Notes: generated by a model not told the origin, from the sequence alone. 64,000 bases of DNA from Aquila chrysaetos chrysaetos (GCF_900496995.4 NC_044018.1:5728501-5792500), one strand, 5' to 3'. Counted from the first letter of the stretch, positions 22,223-35,394 are shown. Numbers and translations are program-made.

Positions 22223-23928
22223 CTGAAGGAAGGAAATGGCAGCCAAGAGCACAACTCATGTATTATAAAATACAAGGAAATTTCAGGCACAATTTAAGGG
22301 AGCAATGAGGTATCTCTGCAGTGTCCAGCTCTGACAACTCCCTTCAACATTCAAGCACTATAAAAATACCTGCTGTTGCCCTCAGTGCATAAACTGGGGA
22401 CTTATACCCAGGCCTTTGAGATCTCTCCCTCTCAAACAATATTCTATTTGACTTAAAAAAGTCCCACAACAAACCAACACCACCACCCCCTCCCGCCTTG
22501 CAGATTCAAAAACGCCGTTTTCATACAGGAGGTCAGAGATTATTTTTCTAAAACTTCATGAGGCTTCACAAGCTCTTAAAGATCCACAGTGTGACATTAA
22601 ACTTTGTGCAAGACAAAAGTGAGTAATACAGACAGCAAAGAAACCAAAGGTTACAATCAAATCAATTCCACAAAGTAAAAAGCTTTATCTTTACAAAGAT
22701 AAACTACTTTCATCGCAGAGAGAGGGAGGTATCAAAACAGGGTCAAGTTTGCTTTTGGATTTGGAAAAGCAGAGCTGCTTTTTTGGAATTCAGTCTTCCT
22801 GAAAAAAATATGAATATATATTTTCATATTTATTTAATATATATGCATACAAATAAACACATTTTCTATGCTCCTCCTGCTCACCTCTGAATAAAGTTTT
22901 AATAACAGGCTCTTTAAGTGCTGCATTAATTTTGCCCTGCCTTTAGGACCACCAAAGAAACCAACTAAGATGCAAAATCCCTTCAGACTGTGCACCACAA
23001 ATACATACCAAAGTGCAAATAAAACAAGCCTCAACAAAATAAAAATGAACCCAGCATCATCTACAAGCCCAACTTCAACACCGTAAAAAACACATATAAA
23101 AACTAGCCGTGGCAAAAACTGGGAAGGTTTGGACTTTGGCCAAAAATTCAAATGTTTGGCTGCTTCTACCAAATTTTATCTTCACTGCCATAACACTGGG
23201 GAGACTGTAACCTGCAAGCACGGCCACATCTCCTCTCACAGTCCATAGCCAAGCCTTTCCTTCTTCTCATTTAGTTTGACAGTAGCGTACATTTGATCCC
23301 AAGGCAACGTTAATTTCCTACATAAGCCCCATTCACAGCCACGAGGATATAGTCCTCTACTTCACAGACACCTGTCCAAAGAGGTTTAACAGGGTTTTGA
23401 GCATAGAGACTAACAGATATTTAAGCTCCGGAGTCCTGGTGGAATAATCTTCATGCTGCTCCCGTTAACCCATGTGTGGATGGAGCTTTGGCCATTTCTT
23501 GGATGATTTTGTTACAAGGACAATATTCATACACTCTCTCTCTTCTGGACACATCAGCAGAGCAATGTGGACTAGCTTAGCTGGCTATACCTATTTGGGT
23601 ATTGTGAATAAAAGTAACAACAACTCAGACACTGCTCCAAAATACATTTGCCCTTAATATGTGAAAGGTTCTTAACCCACTAGTCAAAAAACAACAGCTG
23701 CGGAAAGGCAGAGAGCTGTTTACCACTGTATTGACTCTGAAACCTGACCGCACATGAGAAATAACTATTCTTAACTATTTCACTGCCAAACATATGAGGA
23801 CAAAGTTCTGATCACCCAAGTGTGGAAATAATCACGAAGTAACTGTCAAATAGGAGGAAAAAAAAAAATTTTCTCAAGTGACATGTAGGTGAGTCCAATC
23901 AGACCAAGGTTATTTTATTTTGTCTTAC
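22223..23928. other. unique AT-rich sequence, no gene seen
   Basis: It includes an AT-rich imperfect palindromic stretch around 22806-22850. A 112-codon minus-strand frame at 22834-23172 has no recognisable domain. Confidence 0.4.
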
Positions 23929-24098
23929 CTTGGAATATTCAGTGTTGCGGTTCTTGATCTTCCAGTGGAAGAATCTGTCATGTTTTTTCCCTCTTGGGCT
24001 TGTGTCTGATTTGCACAGTGAGGAGACAAGTGGGATGCATACGAGTTTGAGGGAGACCTCAAGGTTGACCTCAGCTGTTTGTTGTACAAGTTCAAGCC
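23929..24098 (-). other. candidate exon (170 nt), product unknown
   Basis: The minus-strand acceptor (catggcttctgtag|GGCTTG) and donor (CCAAG|GTAAGA) bound 170 nt. Two frames are open throughout. The phase-1 entry frame includes TSPRGKKHDRFFHWKIKNRN and ends at phase 0. The phase-0 frame includes LRSPSNSYASHLSPHC. An ATG lies just upstream of the acceptor, in frame with the first. I recognise neither peptide. Two simultaneously open frames reduce the weight of the evidence. Confidence 0.18.
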
Positions 24099-25435
24099 CT
24101 ACAGAAGCCATGTATCAATTTTGCCACCATCCCAGAGAAGATGAGTAAGAGCGGCACCTTCCATGGAAAAACTGACTTTCAAAGACACCCTTTCCCAGGT
24201 GCTAAAAGCACCCCTTAATAATTGCTTCAATTTATTTGTGTTCTGTCTACACCCAAGTCTGCTGAACAGTGAAAATTTAGGACTAGCAAAATGTTGATAA
24301 CATTCCAAAACAGAGGAATATAAATTCTTTTAATAGTGAAATAAGGGCAAGGTGACATGGAGAACATTAGACAGATCACATCTAATTTACAGAAATAATT
24401 TACTCGAAGCTACAACAAAGTTTGTGCAAGCGCAGCAGGTTTCAGCACTGGTATCAGCAGATACACGATGATTTGAGCAAGGGAGCTCAGGGAGAGCAGC
24501 TCAGCTGGAGCCTTGCTCCTATAAAAGCCGCCTTTCTCCTTCTGCAGCGATGTTTCAGATCTGTTTTCACCTAAGCTTGACACACAGTTGCTGCCATTTC
24601 ATTTGCAGATCTGAAGAAATCATGTCAGTACAAGAAATGCAATAGTTTCTTTGTTTGTTTTTTTTTATTTATTTTGCAGATTAATTAAATACTTATGGAA
24701 ATGAGAGCTAAACAGAACTGGTTTGAGCCAACTTGCGTTATTGACTCTTGACTATCTGAATCCCGCTATGGCTTCAGGTATCTTACACCTTCTCTTCTTC
24801 CAGGTCTAGTTATAGGCTGAAAATCAGCCACCACACTTCAGCTGCACTTGATCAGATTCAGACCCAGTTCATTTATTAAAAGTTAAATTTTTACTTTATC
24901 TTTGTGAACACCCATCGCAGCTGCTGCCCCATTTAAAAGAGGGCATTTACGTTTCTTAATTGTGTTTCTCCTATTATTTCTTGCAGCTCTGGTGCCCTAT
25001 GCAAAGGCAGGTTGGGAGGAGATCAAGGCACGAAAACTCTGGCACTGCCAAAGTAGGATTTTTTTAATGAGTACGTCCCTCGTGATGATTTCTGATGCAG
25101 AAATCCAGCAGAGTGCGGAGGAGGGAAAGTGTCCCGCAGTCCGTGTTTTGGTGGAAATGTAACGTTTATGTTTCTGCACGAGGTCATTAAGTGGCTGTGG
25201 CACATTTCAGCCAGAAGGTTTTAAAGCTTTGAGTCCTGGATTGGATCCAAATTGAGTGATTGCATTCTTCCTCCCCAAATTCCTCTCGTAGATCCAGTTG
25301 GATACTGCTTTTGCCACTTTCTCTCCTAACCTGTGGGGCTGGGTTATGTGCTTTCGGATACACCTATCATTTTCACTGCAGAGGGAAGATGACTCGGAGC
25401 TGAGAGCATCAGTATGGATTTGGGAAATCCAGGTT
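24099..25435. other. unique sequence, no gene seen
   Basis: A strong plus-strand acceptor-like site (ttctcctattatttcttgcag, ending at 24986) is followed by 66 open codons in one frame, but no convincing donor follows. I leave it unannotated. Confidence 0.4.
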
Positions 25436-25439
25436 TTCT

Positions 25440-25615
25440 GAAGCATCCCAGGTCTCCCAACACAGGGCCAGTCATTTAGCCTTTCCATGCCTCAGAAGAA
25501 ACGGAGATAACAACCCATTATTATTTTAAAGTGGTGCTGCGGGCATAAATACATGGAAGACTGTGAGGCACTCAGATACTGCAGTAATCAAAGTCATACA
25601 AGTACCAAAGATTGA
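25440..25615 (+). repeat. MIR-like CORE-SINE remnant
   Basis: It holds 'gccagtcatttagcctttcc', 'atgcctcagaagaaacggag', 'ataacaacccattattattt', then 'gactgtgaggcactcagata' and 'ctgcagtaat...aagtacc'. These follow the CORE-SINE second half and its tail in the right order. Confidence 0.65.
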
Positions 25616-26631
25616 CACATCACATCTTCACAAAAGTCAGTAAGAAAATCTGCAAAGCATCTGGATGAAGACTAGTCCAGAAATACACAGATATTGGTAT
25701 AAGACTCTTGTGCCAATATTTCTGTCTGATAGGAATTAAGATGAATTATCAATCACAAATACAGAAGAGAGCTATAAAATGTAAAATGAAACTGTATTAT
25801 TATAATTTCAGTTCTTGATTGTCCTTATTTATCTTTCCAGCTCTCTTCCACTACTAATCTATTTTGTTTAGGAGAAATAGTATGTATGGAGCTTGATTAC
25901 TGAAGAATGGCTATTAATGTAGTGTCTCAGAGTGCTCTCTAGACAGTTAAAAGGCTTTTAACAGTAAAATATGAAGGTTTCCTTCAAATTTGCAGTCAAC
26001 TGCCTTCTAAAAGTTTGTTTCAGTTGCCAACATTTCCATGATTTATAGAAGTCAAACTATCTGATTTTTGTCTCCCCACAATAGATGAGAGCTATTTTTT
26101 CTTATTATTTTGTAAAGGCAACGTCGTTATCTTAAGCAGAAAAAAAAAGAAGTTAAGAGCTACATTAAAGGTACAGCTTTCAAAATAATTTTTTAAGGCA
26201 TCTGGCCTCATTTAAACCATCAAATTTACATTCAATTCCTTCAGGGATGGCTCCGTTGCTTTGCGCTGGCTCTGTGCCCTCCGAATAAAGCCCTGGATTT
26301 AATGCATGCCACCACCGCGTTTCCCTAGCTGCACCGCCGCTCAGTGTAGATATATAGTAGAGGTATAAAAAGCCTAACCTCGGACAAGATGATTCACTTA
26401 GGCAAAAAAAAAAACCCCTATAACTGTGTAAGTTTCAACTAGAGGTTAGACTTGTGACTAATGTCACTATCTATTTATTCTTAAATTATTAGTAGAAGTG
26501 TTTATGTACTATGAAACATTCTGTATGAGCTAGACAGGAAGCTATAAAACATTTTATGAGATCTACACACGGCTGATGGCAGAACGTTAATACAACGCTA
26601 AGGTTCATCTAAATTCAAGAAGTGCCAGAAA
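25616..26631. other. AT-rich unique sequence
   Basis: I found no gene, repeat family or structured element. Confidence 0.45.
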
Positions 26632-26666
26632 CCCCCCCCCCCCCTTTTTTTTTTCTTTTTCCCCCC
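26632..26666 (+). repeat. C13-T10-C-T5-C6 pyrimidine tract
   Basis: A run of 13 C is followed by 10 T, C, 5 T and 6 C. It is a pure polypyrimidine stretch that ends in CAG, so it resembles an extreme splice-acceptor tract, and it is prone to slippage and sequencing error. Confidence 0.85.
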
Positions 26667-26919
26667 AGTGAGATCTTCACTCGACAAAGAGAAGTGTACT
26701 CTGAAAACCCAGGGGGGGCCAAATTCTGCAAGGTCCTGAGTGTCTCCGGAGAAATATGGAGCACTGTCAGCTTCTCCCGATTTCCAGATGAAGGCAAGAG
26801 CCTTTTAAAGGGCTTTATTTTCTCGGAAGAAAGCCTGAGGAAGGACAGGTCAGGAAATGAGATGAAGCGCAATTAGAAATCTGCGTCGTGCCTGCCTCAC
26901 CTCTGACAATTTTCAAGTT

Positions 26920-27055
26920 GAATTATTATCCCTGTTTTGTGGATGGCTGGACTAAGGAAACCAAAAAAACCTAGGTAATATAACCACACAGCAAGGCAGA
27001 TATCGAACTGTGAGAAGATCTCATACTCCTTTAAATGTTATGCAGTCTTATTCCA
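26920..27055 (-). repeat. MIR-like CORE-SINE remnant, minus strand
   Basis: Read on plus, 'attattatccctgttttgtg', 'gatggctggactaaggaaac', 'aatataaccacacagcaagg' and 'cagatatcgaactgtgagaa' match in order the reverse complement of a MIR-like SINE (…attatccccattttacagatg … aaactgaggc … cacacagctag … gaacccag). Confidence 0.75.
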
Positions 27056-29212
27056 CTGAAATCGGTTCTGTTTCCCTTCTTCAGGTGACTAATAACGTGT
27101 TAAATAATCAGCATAACCTGATTCAGTTACTATAAATCCTTGCTAAGTATCAAAATGATTTGCAAGCTGAAATTACACAAGCACAAAGCTATTCGTATGC
27201 AGCCATTAATTGAACCTCAAACTGATTTTTATACATATAATAAAGAAAAAAGTTTAAGATAATTTTAAGTGTAGTCCCAGCTTAAACATACATCTCTGCT
27301 TCTGCAGCACATAAAGTGGTGCAAAGACACACTCCGTATGCACCACGAGTCCTAGTGGTCTCATTTTTGCTTTAAACAGAGTTAAAGAAAACTCCGAAGA
27401 TGAGAAAAAAAGCGATTACTTCCCAAAATAAGAATAAACTGGGTTAGTCCAAGATAGGGAGACATAACCTACCTTGTTTTACTCTAAATTCAGCTCACTG
27501 ACTTGTGTAGAGAAGTGAAAGGTTATTATATGGGTTTACTGGGCAAACCCAGATTTTATAAATAATTGCCTGTCAGACTGTTCAAGATAGACAAACATAC
27601 GGCAGACCAACAAAAACATGATCTGTCATATTTCTGAGAGAAATGTATGTTGAGTCTTCATTCTCTGGGACTTTAAGTAGACCAGTAAAAAATAAGTGCC
27701 AGTATTTTTCCTGCTTATGCATATTTTAAAATGTAAAATCTGGGAGAGATACAGCTACGGAAGGAATTTTGATTCCAGTACCCAGTGCCTGAAACGGTTT
27801 CTTCTGTCTGTATCCCTGCAGATCGAAACCAAATACAATAAATGCTGGTATCCTTTTAAAAAGTCTGGATGTTTACAGCAAGCATATAATTTTCCATGAT
27901 TAAGGACGCCAACAAAAATAAGAGTGATGATAAAAAGAAAAGTTTAATCATATATTTCAAGAAGCACAGATGGAACATCAGAAAACTTCCCCCCCTCGTT
28001 TAATACACTGCATTGTACACATTACTTTTAGTCCTTTACACACAGAATAATTCCAGAAAACAGAAGCGTAAGCAGGTGAAAGAAAAAAGCTATTTATGAA
28101 CAGCAGTAATATTTGATGTACAAAGTTCACTTTCACGATATTTTGGTTGCGAAGAGAAGAGACATTCTTCTGTTTATTTAAAATATATATTTTTTTCTAA
28201 AAGTTTTTGCAAGCAGGTCCAGGAAAGCAGGGCAACAAAACCACTTACAAATGACCACAAGAGCATACAGTGGGAGTAAAAATTAAGACCTCACATACTA
28301 AGCACAAAAGAGGAGGACGGCTGCACTGGAGAAAAGTAATATTTTGCTGATCTCCTCTCGATCCCTTGAGTGCTCTGTCTTAATTTGAGGTTTAAGTTAG
28401 ATTTCAAGCCTCGGCTAAGAGCGGCTGAAGCAGACCCCGGGGCCAGAGGGGTACCGCAGGGACACAAGCAGTACATGCCTGTAGATCCCGATGACGGGCT
28501 GAAGCACGAGCCCTTTTCTCTGGTCAAGCATCATCGTGGTTAGCTCTATATTTGTACAGTTTTTATGGGAAGAAATGAATGTGTTTGTGAGGCCAGCAAA
28601 GGCTGGAGGAGCAGGGGACGGGAAGAAGCATAGAGGGAGGGACTGAGATTTAAAAAATAAATCTGAAAACAAACAACGTGAACTAAAATATAAAAAAGGC
28701 AAAAAAGAGCCCGTTTCTTCTTTAACCAAATCCAACAGTAACGCTGCCTTTGTCAACAACAGAGACAACATCTGCTTCCTGCAGCAAACGCTGAGCAAGT
28801 ACATAACGTTAAGCCTTTGCCTAGAACCACTGGGACAGACACAGTTATTTCAATACTTTAGGATGTGTTTTTCTAAACAGGGGCCCAATCCAGTGCCAAA
28901 TCACTGCAAAGGCTTTCCTTGATTTCAGAGAGTGATGGCTTGAGCCTTAGGAGATGTAAATATGGAGAACTTGGGACTGACCACTTAGTCTATCCTTGGG
29001 TCTGCAAAAAGACAAGCCTCTAACTGGTAAAGTACAGTTTACCTGAACTTTTTTCTGAATATCTTTGGATCTGAACTCGCTATTACTCTCATCAAGAAGC
29101 CGCTCACTGGGTTAAACCGGGTTACGCTGTCTGAACACTTAAAAATTAGTTGAGAGAAATTAGTGGAAAATAGTGGAAAACAGTTTTTCTTTTTGTAAAA
29201 ATCACAAGGAGA
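27056..29212. other. unique AT-rich sequence, no gene seen
   Basis: Around 28380-28500 is slightly GC-richer with overlapping minus-strand open frames, but without splice context. I found nothing else. Confidence 0.4.
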
Positions 29213-29246
29213 ACCTATATAACCTTTATATAACCTATATAACCCA
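29213..29246 (+). repeat. short AACCTATAT tandem repeat
   Basis: About three imperfect copies of an 11-12 nt unit (AACCTATATAACC / TTATATAACC) lie in tandem. It is a small local duplication. Confidence 0.5.
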
Positions 29247-32200
29247 GTCTATCTCTGGCCTCTTTCTGCCCCATCCTGCTTTACAAAAAAACATCTCTAG
29301 GAGAACATACAGACTTCCAAACACTTAAATAAAAATGACATCCTATTTCAGAAAGAGGCTGACAGCAGCAAGTCCCCTGCAAACTTCAGCATTGTCTGAT
29401 CTGTATTCTTGTCCACCTACACGCTATCCCAAACATCCTGCCATTAATTAGCTAAATGTTCCAGCTAGTAAACAAGAATAACGATTGAGGGGGCTGGAAA
29501 AAGAGACAGAGTCAGCCAGCAGATAGTCACAACAAACCAGCCCACTCACTGGTACACGGAGACATCGGAGCTTGTATTTTTTTTTCCTTCCACGGAGGGG
29601 AAAAGAAAATCACCTTAATATAACACTGTCTTTCCTGTTGCTGCAGCCACATCCATATTAGCAGGCGAGAAAAGTCATCCCGTTCCTGCGGTAGGCACTC
29701 TGTCAAAGAAAGAGAAAATCTGTAATGAATTATCACGTTAACTTAAACAAGGGAAGAAGGCAGAGAGAAAGGCAAGGCTTTCTTCCTGTTTTGTAGACTA
29801 TTCTGGCTGCAATCTAATAGTGTGCTTAATCTGAACATTTCTGGTGGGGAAGCTATAAGCGACCACTTTGTCTATTAAAAAATCAGTGTGGTTAACAAGT
29901 GGTTAGTGGCTCTATTTCAGGAGAGCAAGAGATATGCAAAAATGTAACATCCTATTTTGTTAATTGCCTGCAAAATAGATGAGGCCAAAAACACACTATT
30001 ATGCTGAATCTGTTTGTCCTTTATAAGCACGTGTTCTCTATTCACTATGTTCAAGAATCATTTCTAACCTATCTTAATAGTCTAAAAATTACTGAATAAT
30101 TACAGTTTTCCAAACCTAATTTATAGTCTGAGTCTAAAGCCAAATAAACAGACACTGGTATAATCCCCACCCCCCAAAACCAAATTAATCTTAAAGGCCC
30201 TCTGGTCAGTACAAAATAATTTGATATCCCGTATATTGTAACCTGGGATCAAGTGTTTCCAATGGTAAAGAAGCACAAGGGTTAAAGAGCATTTGAGAAA
30301 ACAATTTTAAAAGATCCTGTGACACTGTCTCACTAAAATACCTTTCATGCATTTTTAACATCTCTTCTGAATCAATATAGGAAAGTATGCCTTTTTACGC
30401 CAGGCACACTGGAAACCCTATATTTTAAGGGGATATTCTCAGTTTGAAAATGTATTGCTTGGGGTTTGGGGTTTTTTTGTGATATTAATGATATCTTCAA
30501 AGAGGAAAGGAGTTTAAATACTTTTGCTTTATTTGGTTCACCTTCAGCAGTCATTCAGTTTTGAAAATGAAAATATAGTCATCTCTTTCATTACAGTTAG
30601 TGCTTCGTCAGATTTATTTTGTACCTCTTAAGTTCAAGCACTTAGGAAGTGCCATATATAACTCCCATTTTTAGTGGCTCTACCAATTTCCGAATTAATT
30701 TCAGCGAGATCAATTTCTCCTCTCCTAAACTAGAATTAGAGGAGTATCATTAAGAGCAAAGGATAACCTCAAACAACTTTGTCTATAAATAGTATTTATA
30801 CTGAACTGTAAGGAAATGGTTTCAAAAACAGCAAGCATGTATTCAGAGAGACATTTACAGACACTGAATATGCAAAAGGAAATATGTACAAGATGTTCAT
30901 TACAGCATCCTTTACATTAACACCATACTTCAATATAAAGATCTAGCAGCATATGGCATTAAAGTCACAGAGCAGAATATTAGCTCTGGGATATATAGCC
31001 AGTCATCAGACATGACAGTATCACCGCAAACAAAATGAAAAATAAATCCAAAGACTCTATACCCAAACATGAAATGCACAAAAACAGACTAGCCAATAAT
31101 TTTGAAAGGATCCAATATATTCCCACAACCACAAGCATCAAGTCCAAGGGAGTTTGGATCTGCAGCTTGCCCAAACCATTATGGCTGGCATTTTGAAGTC
31201 GATGCAAAAGTAATGTTTTTAGCTCCTTGACCCCCATATTTTTACAGAGCTTTATAACCCAAGTGACAACCTTTAACACATAAACAAAACATTCAGGGCT
31301 ATTGTGCAGTTTGCTTGAAGATAAATGAACCCGAATATAAGTTGGATCCACATGAAAGATAAAAGGTTGAATTTTGTGAAAGGAATTTTGGTTGCAAAGC
31401 AAAGTTGGGCTTGGCTGGGCTCACCTGGGAAATAATGAAGTTTAACATTTTCCAACATGGGCAATATTATACGGTTAGTTATATCCCTGAAAAGGTCATT
31501 TTAGAAGCAAGTTTCAGAGGAGGGAGGATAACACCTTCAGAAAGTTGGACACACCCACCAGTCTATATTTAGCAATATATTATAACTAGTGTGGCTATAG
31601 TTAGGATTGAAAACTATTTCCTACTTAACTCCCTGTTTCACATTCTTTAAACTTTCTGAAACATTTGCCCTTGGGCTGAAATTTCCTCTACTTTAATCTC
31701 TGCCTGAAGTTCAATTTCTTTGGAAAGGACCAACAAAATTCCTTAAGCCATTTTGAAGTTCAGCAATAATGAAAACAACACATTTTTCCTTCCCTAGCCA
31801 GAGAAAGTGATTCTGATACATGCATATTTTATTACAGAATTTAGCCATAAATTGAAGCATTTTACCCAGAAACAATCTTTACCTTCAACCTCAGCTTAAA
31901 GGTAACTGTTTTGAAAATCAGTATTTCAGAGGAGGGAGTTTGATTCATCCCGTTCCATACCAAGATAAGACTTCGTTCGTATTTTGATACATTACAAGAT
32001 AATAAAGGTTAACCTCTGAAATGCTTTTATGCATAGCAAAACTACTTTACAGTGATCCCATAGTTCTGAGTTACACCGTATATCTTTACGATACATACAG
32101 CTGAATTTGTGATACTAAAAGACATATCTTTACATGCCAAGAATTGTGAAGAGAAAGAACAAGATGTTTTTTATAAAATTTGCATGTGTATGTGCCCTTG

Positions 32201-33740
32201 CAAGAGAGAGTTCGTATGTATGTGGCAGTCATTTAATGTGGTTTGATATAATGTAAAGGGTTTGGATGACACGTTTGGGTGCTTTATGCCACTTTGGCAG
32301 TATCCGTTTTTTAAAAAAAAAATACGATTATTTGGCTCAGAATTACAGATAGAGGATGATGCAGACTCTTGATGTGGGATTAAAATGGCAAGCCATAGCT
32401 GCATCCATTTTGCTGGATACGTCTTGCTATAGCCCAATGTCAGGAGATAACATAAGCCCGCGGTCCCTCCTGGAGCCCTTTTTGGAAAAGTGTCTACTGC
32501 ATCCAAATATTTTTGTGTGCTGTCTCTCAAAATTTACTGTCTACCAGCCTGTGCTTTGATTTTTCCTGCTGTGGCCTGACTCTTTGCCATGGTTGAAGGT
32601 CCGTCAGGCCGTTACTGTAACCGCTCTGTGCACAGGTGGCCAAGGGACCACCTTTTAGACAGGGGAAATCACCTAGCTTGGCACAAATTACGCAGTTCAC
32701 CTTCCCAGAAAGGATTCCAGGCTCTGAAAAGTTGATATAACCTTATTTGGCCAATCTAGCTCTCACAGAAACTCTTCTTGCTCCTTGCTACTATATGACA
32801 AGATTTTTCATCCCTTTCTCTGACCTCGTTAAAGGTGAAAGGACAGATTGCTGCTATCCACAACCAGAGGCTAAGCAGGCTGGACCAAAGTGAAAGCAGA
32901 CACACGACCTTCAGCCTGCCCAGTCCACTCTTGCCACTTGCTCCCATTTAGGGGAGAGGCATGCTGATTTTGCTGCTTAGTCCTCTACTTCCCAGTCCTG
33001 ATCCCAGCCCATCTAGGCATCAGGTGAAGAACCTTCTCATGGCATCTCAGGCATCCTCTATTTGCCTGTAGTATAGGAACCCTACCTTCAAAATGGTGCT
33101 CCTTCAAGTTATCAAAGCACATTGGATTCTGATCTAAAGATCTTCTCTGGGAATGCTATCATTATTTAATAAATAAAGACAGGTTTTTTCTCCAAGTCTG
33201 AAAGGAGGTACAATGAAGCAGAAAAGATGAGCGGTCTTCACTGCTGTCAGTCACCTAAAAGCAAGACCAAGCTTTGCCTTTAGTTTGGTGAAAGAAGGGA
33301 AAACTACCAGCTTAAAAAGGCAACCTGGAACAAGAGGCGATGCTCAAGTAACTCTTCAAATTTCATGAAAAATCATCCATTTTCTACTCTCTTTTTTGGT
33401 CCCATGTCTCTCCTGTAGTGGTGGCCTGAGGTAGCGTATTACGAAGGACCACCAAGAACCATGCCATGAAGAGGGCAGCAAAACTCCCGTCCTCACAGTA
33501 CAGTAGGTCACATGAAATGAAACAGTTTACTGAAGAGTTCATACGACCAATTTAGGGGCAGATAATCACGTGTTTATTAACACAAAATATACTGAAGCTG
33601 TGATTTACAGAAACAAGTCCCAGCCAAACCTGAAGATGTGAGTACTCCTCAATTAAGTGACATATCAGGTTAGAAACTAAGACTTCTGAACAGGCACCTT
33701 AGCTAGAAATGCTTCCCAGTTAACAATTTACACCAGCGGA
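29247..33740. other. unique AT-rich sequence, no gene seen
   Basis: A 140-codon minus-strand frame at 30980-31402 has no recognisable domain and its codons look random. No repeat family is recognisable in 4.5 kb, which is notable only as a repeat-poor interval. Confidence 0.4.
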
Positions 33741-33745
33741 TAATT

Positions 33746-33803
33746 TCACAGCTGTAGGATGATGAGAAAGAATAATTTTGGCGAGGAAAAGAAACAGCTG
33801 TGA
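33746..33803. promoter_or_regulatory. inverted pair of extended CAGCTG E-boxes
   Basis: TCACAGCTGT (33746-33755) and its exact reverse complement ACAGCTGTGA (33794-33803) lie 38 nt apart. Each contains the palindromic CAGCTG bHLH core with matching flanks. This could be a paired bHLH site, but binding is not demonstrated. Confidence 0.3.
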
Positions 33804-34239
33804 TTTTTGAGTGGGCTGATGTTTAATTCTTTTTGGGGATAAAATTTGGAAAGTCTAGGGTAAAACACCTCCAGTGGGCATCCCAGACACTAAAGTTTAT
33901 TGGGCCAAATCCTCCACTGGTTTAAGTCTGCAGTTCTGCTTACATTAAAGCTAAGGCACAATGTCATACCACAGGTCTGTTGTATCACTTAAAGATGATA
34001 AATCCTGAATTATAGGTCCTGTATAAGCAAGTTATAGAACAGCATTTTTAAAACTTCAAGTCTCCCTTTCTTGGTGTCCTCTTGTATGTGTGTGGGCAAG
34101 TGGTTTAATTACAATGCATAAAGTGGAATGGCAGACAGAGACATCCAAATCAAAGAGCAAGTCCTGGCTGAACTTCATTAGCAAACATAAATACAAATAG
34201 GCACATCTTGTTTGTGACATGCCACGGTCCTTTCCTCCT

Positions 34240-34570
34240 TTGGTAATTTTACTCTATTCTCTTATATTTGCATAAATGTAAATCGAACCATATGACTTGA
34301 ACAGGCTTATGATAGGGGAATCATATGCAAAACTTCTTTTCATTAAATAATTCTCTTCATGCAGTCTTACAATGTTACTGTGAAAATCAGGGAGGATTGG
34401 ATCTCAGACAGTGAAAGCCTTTATTTAAGAACAGTGGAGGGAGCCCTGCCCTTTAAATAAGAGACATTCTTGGATCAGACACTGGCTGGCAGGATGGAAA
34501 AAAGGATGTAGCATTAACTTTCATTCCATTCCAAATAACCTGGAACCCATAAACCACAAAGATTCTCTAA
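34240..34570. promoter_or_regulatory. candidate conserved noncoding / enhancer segment
   Basis: This segment holds a POU/octamer-like pair (TATTTGCATAAAT near 34265 and CATATGCAAAAC near 34322), AT-rich MEF2-like sites (CTTTATTTAAG, CTTTAAATAAG) and a doubled TEAD-type CATTCC (about 34520-34535). There are no repeats. The call rests on motif clustering only. Confidence 0.2.
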
Positions 34571-35394
34571 TTTTAAATCTGCTCCTTTTCTCCCTGTGTC
34601 TTCTTTCCATTTTATTTGGGGAATGTTAACTTTGAAATTTCATTAGCCCGCCATAATATCAAACAAGTCTTCCTGGACAGATTCATAGCTCTTTGTACAT
34701 AAAAAAATCTACATTAGAACCCCTGTGATTAAAAGGTTACTCCTCTAATTTTTCCCAGCCTGCATAGACAAACCACATGCAAAGAACTGTCAGCTTATTT
34801 AGAGATTAAAATAATAATTAGTTTAGGAGGCAAAATATAAGCAACGTTGCTTAAAAAAGAAAATCCATATGTTGTTTAGAATTAGTTGCTTCTGTTTAAG
34901 TTTAAATAAATTTGTGCGGACATAAACTCTTCTTATTAAAAGTTCATACATGTTGCAAAAGAAATATAACGGATAATTCTCTCTCCAATTTAAAACAATA
35001 GCACCGAAGGCTCTAATTCTACAAACCCATCTTTAATCAGTAGCCAAAGCACAGATGTCTGATATTACTCAGAGGGTGAGGGAACGTTTTATGTATATAA
35101 TACCTAGTACATGGTCAATAATGAATAACAAATCCCAAATATATATCTGTGAACACCCAGGTTTAGTAGATTACGAACTTGTACGACGCTCTGGATGATC
35201 TGCCCTGCTGTACTCATGAAATCTCATGGATTTCATTTACGATGGGGCCAGACCGCTGTGCTGAAAGCTACAGCATCCATTTATCCTTACAGTAATGGTC
35301 CCTCTGGAAGCACAACCACATTTGTGCTTAAGCGAGCCCCCGAGAAACGGCAGTTAGGTGTAAGAAATGCCAACAAAACAACTTTATTCCTCAG
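34571..35394. other. unique AT-rich sequence
   Basis: I see no repeats, structured elements or coding exons here. Confidence 0.45.

Noticed and set aside
21952..22290. 112-codon minus-strand frame rich in Ser/Phe/Leu
   Set aside because: Pure by-product of the polypurine tract read on the opposite strand.
24962..25162. Plus-strand 66-codon frame starting with a signal-peptide-like hydrophobic run
   Set aside because: The hydrophobic start is the pyrimidine tract of an acceptor-like site translated by accident. No donor or domain follows.
30980..31402. 140-codon minus-strand open frame with hydrophobic C-terminal part
   Set aside because: Hydrophobicity follows from T-rich codons. No splice sites or domain support it.
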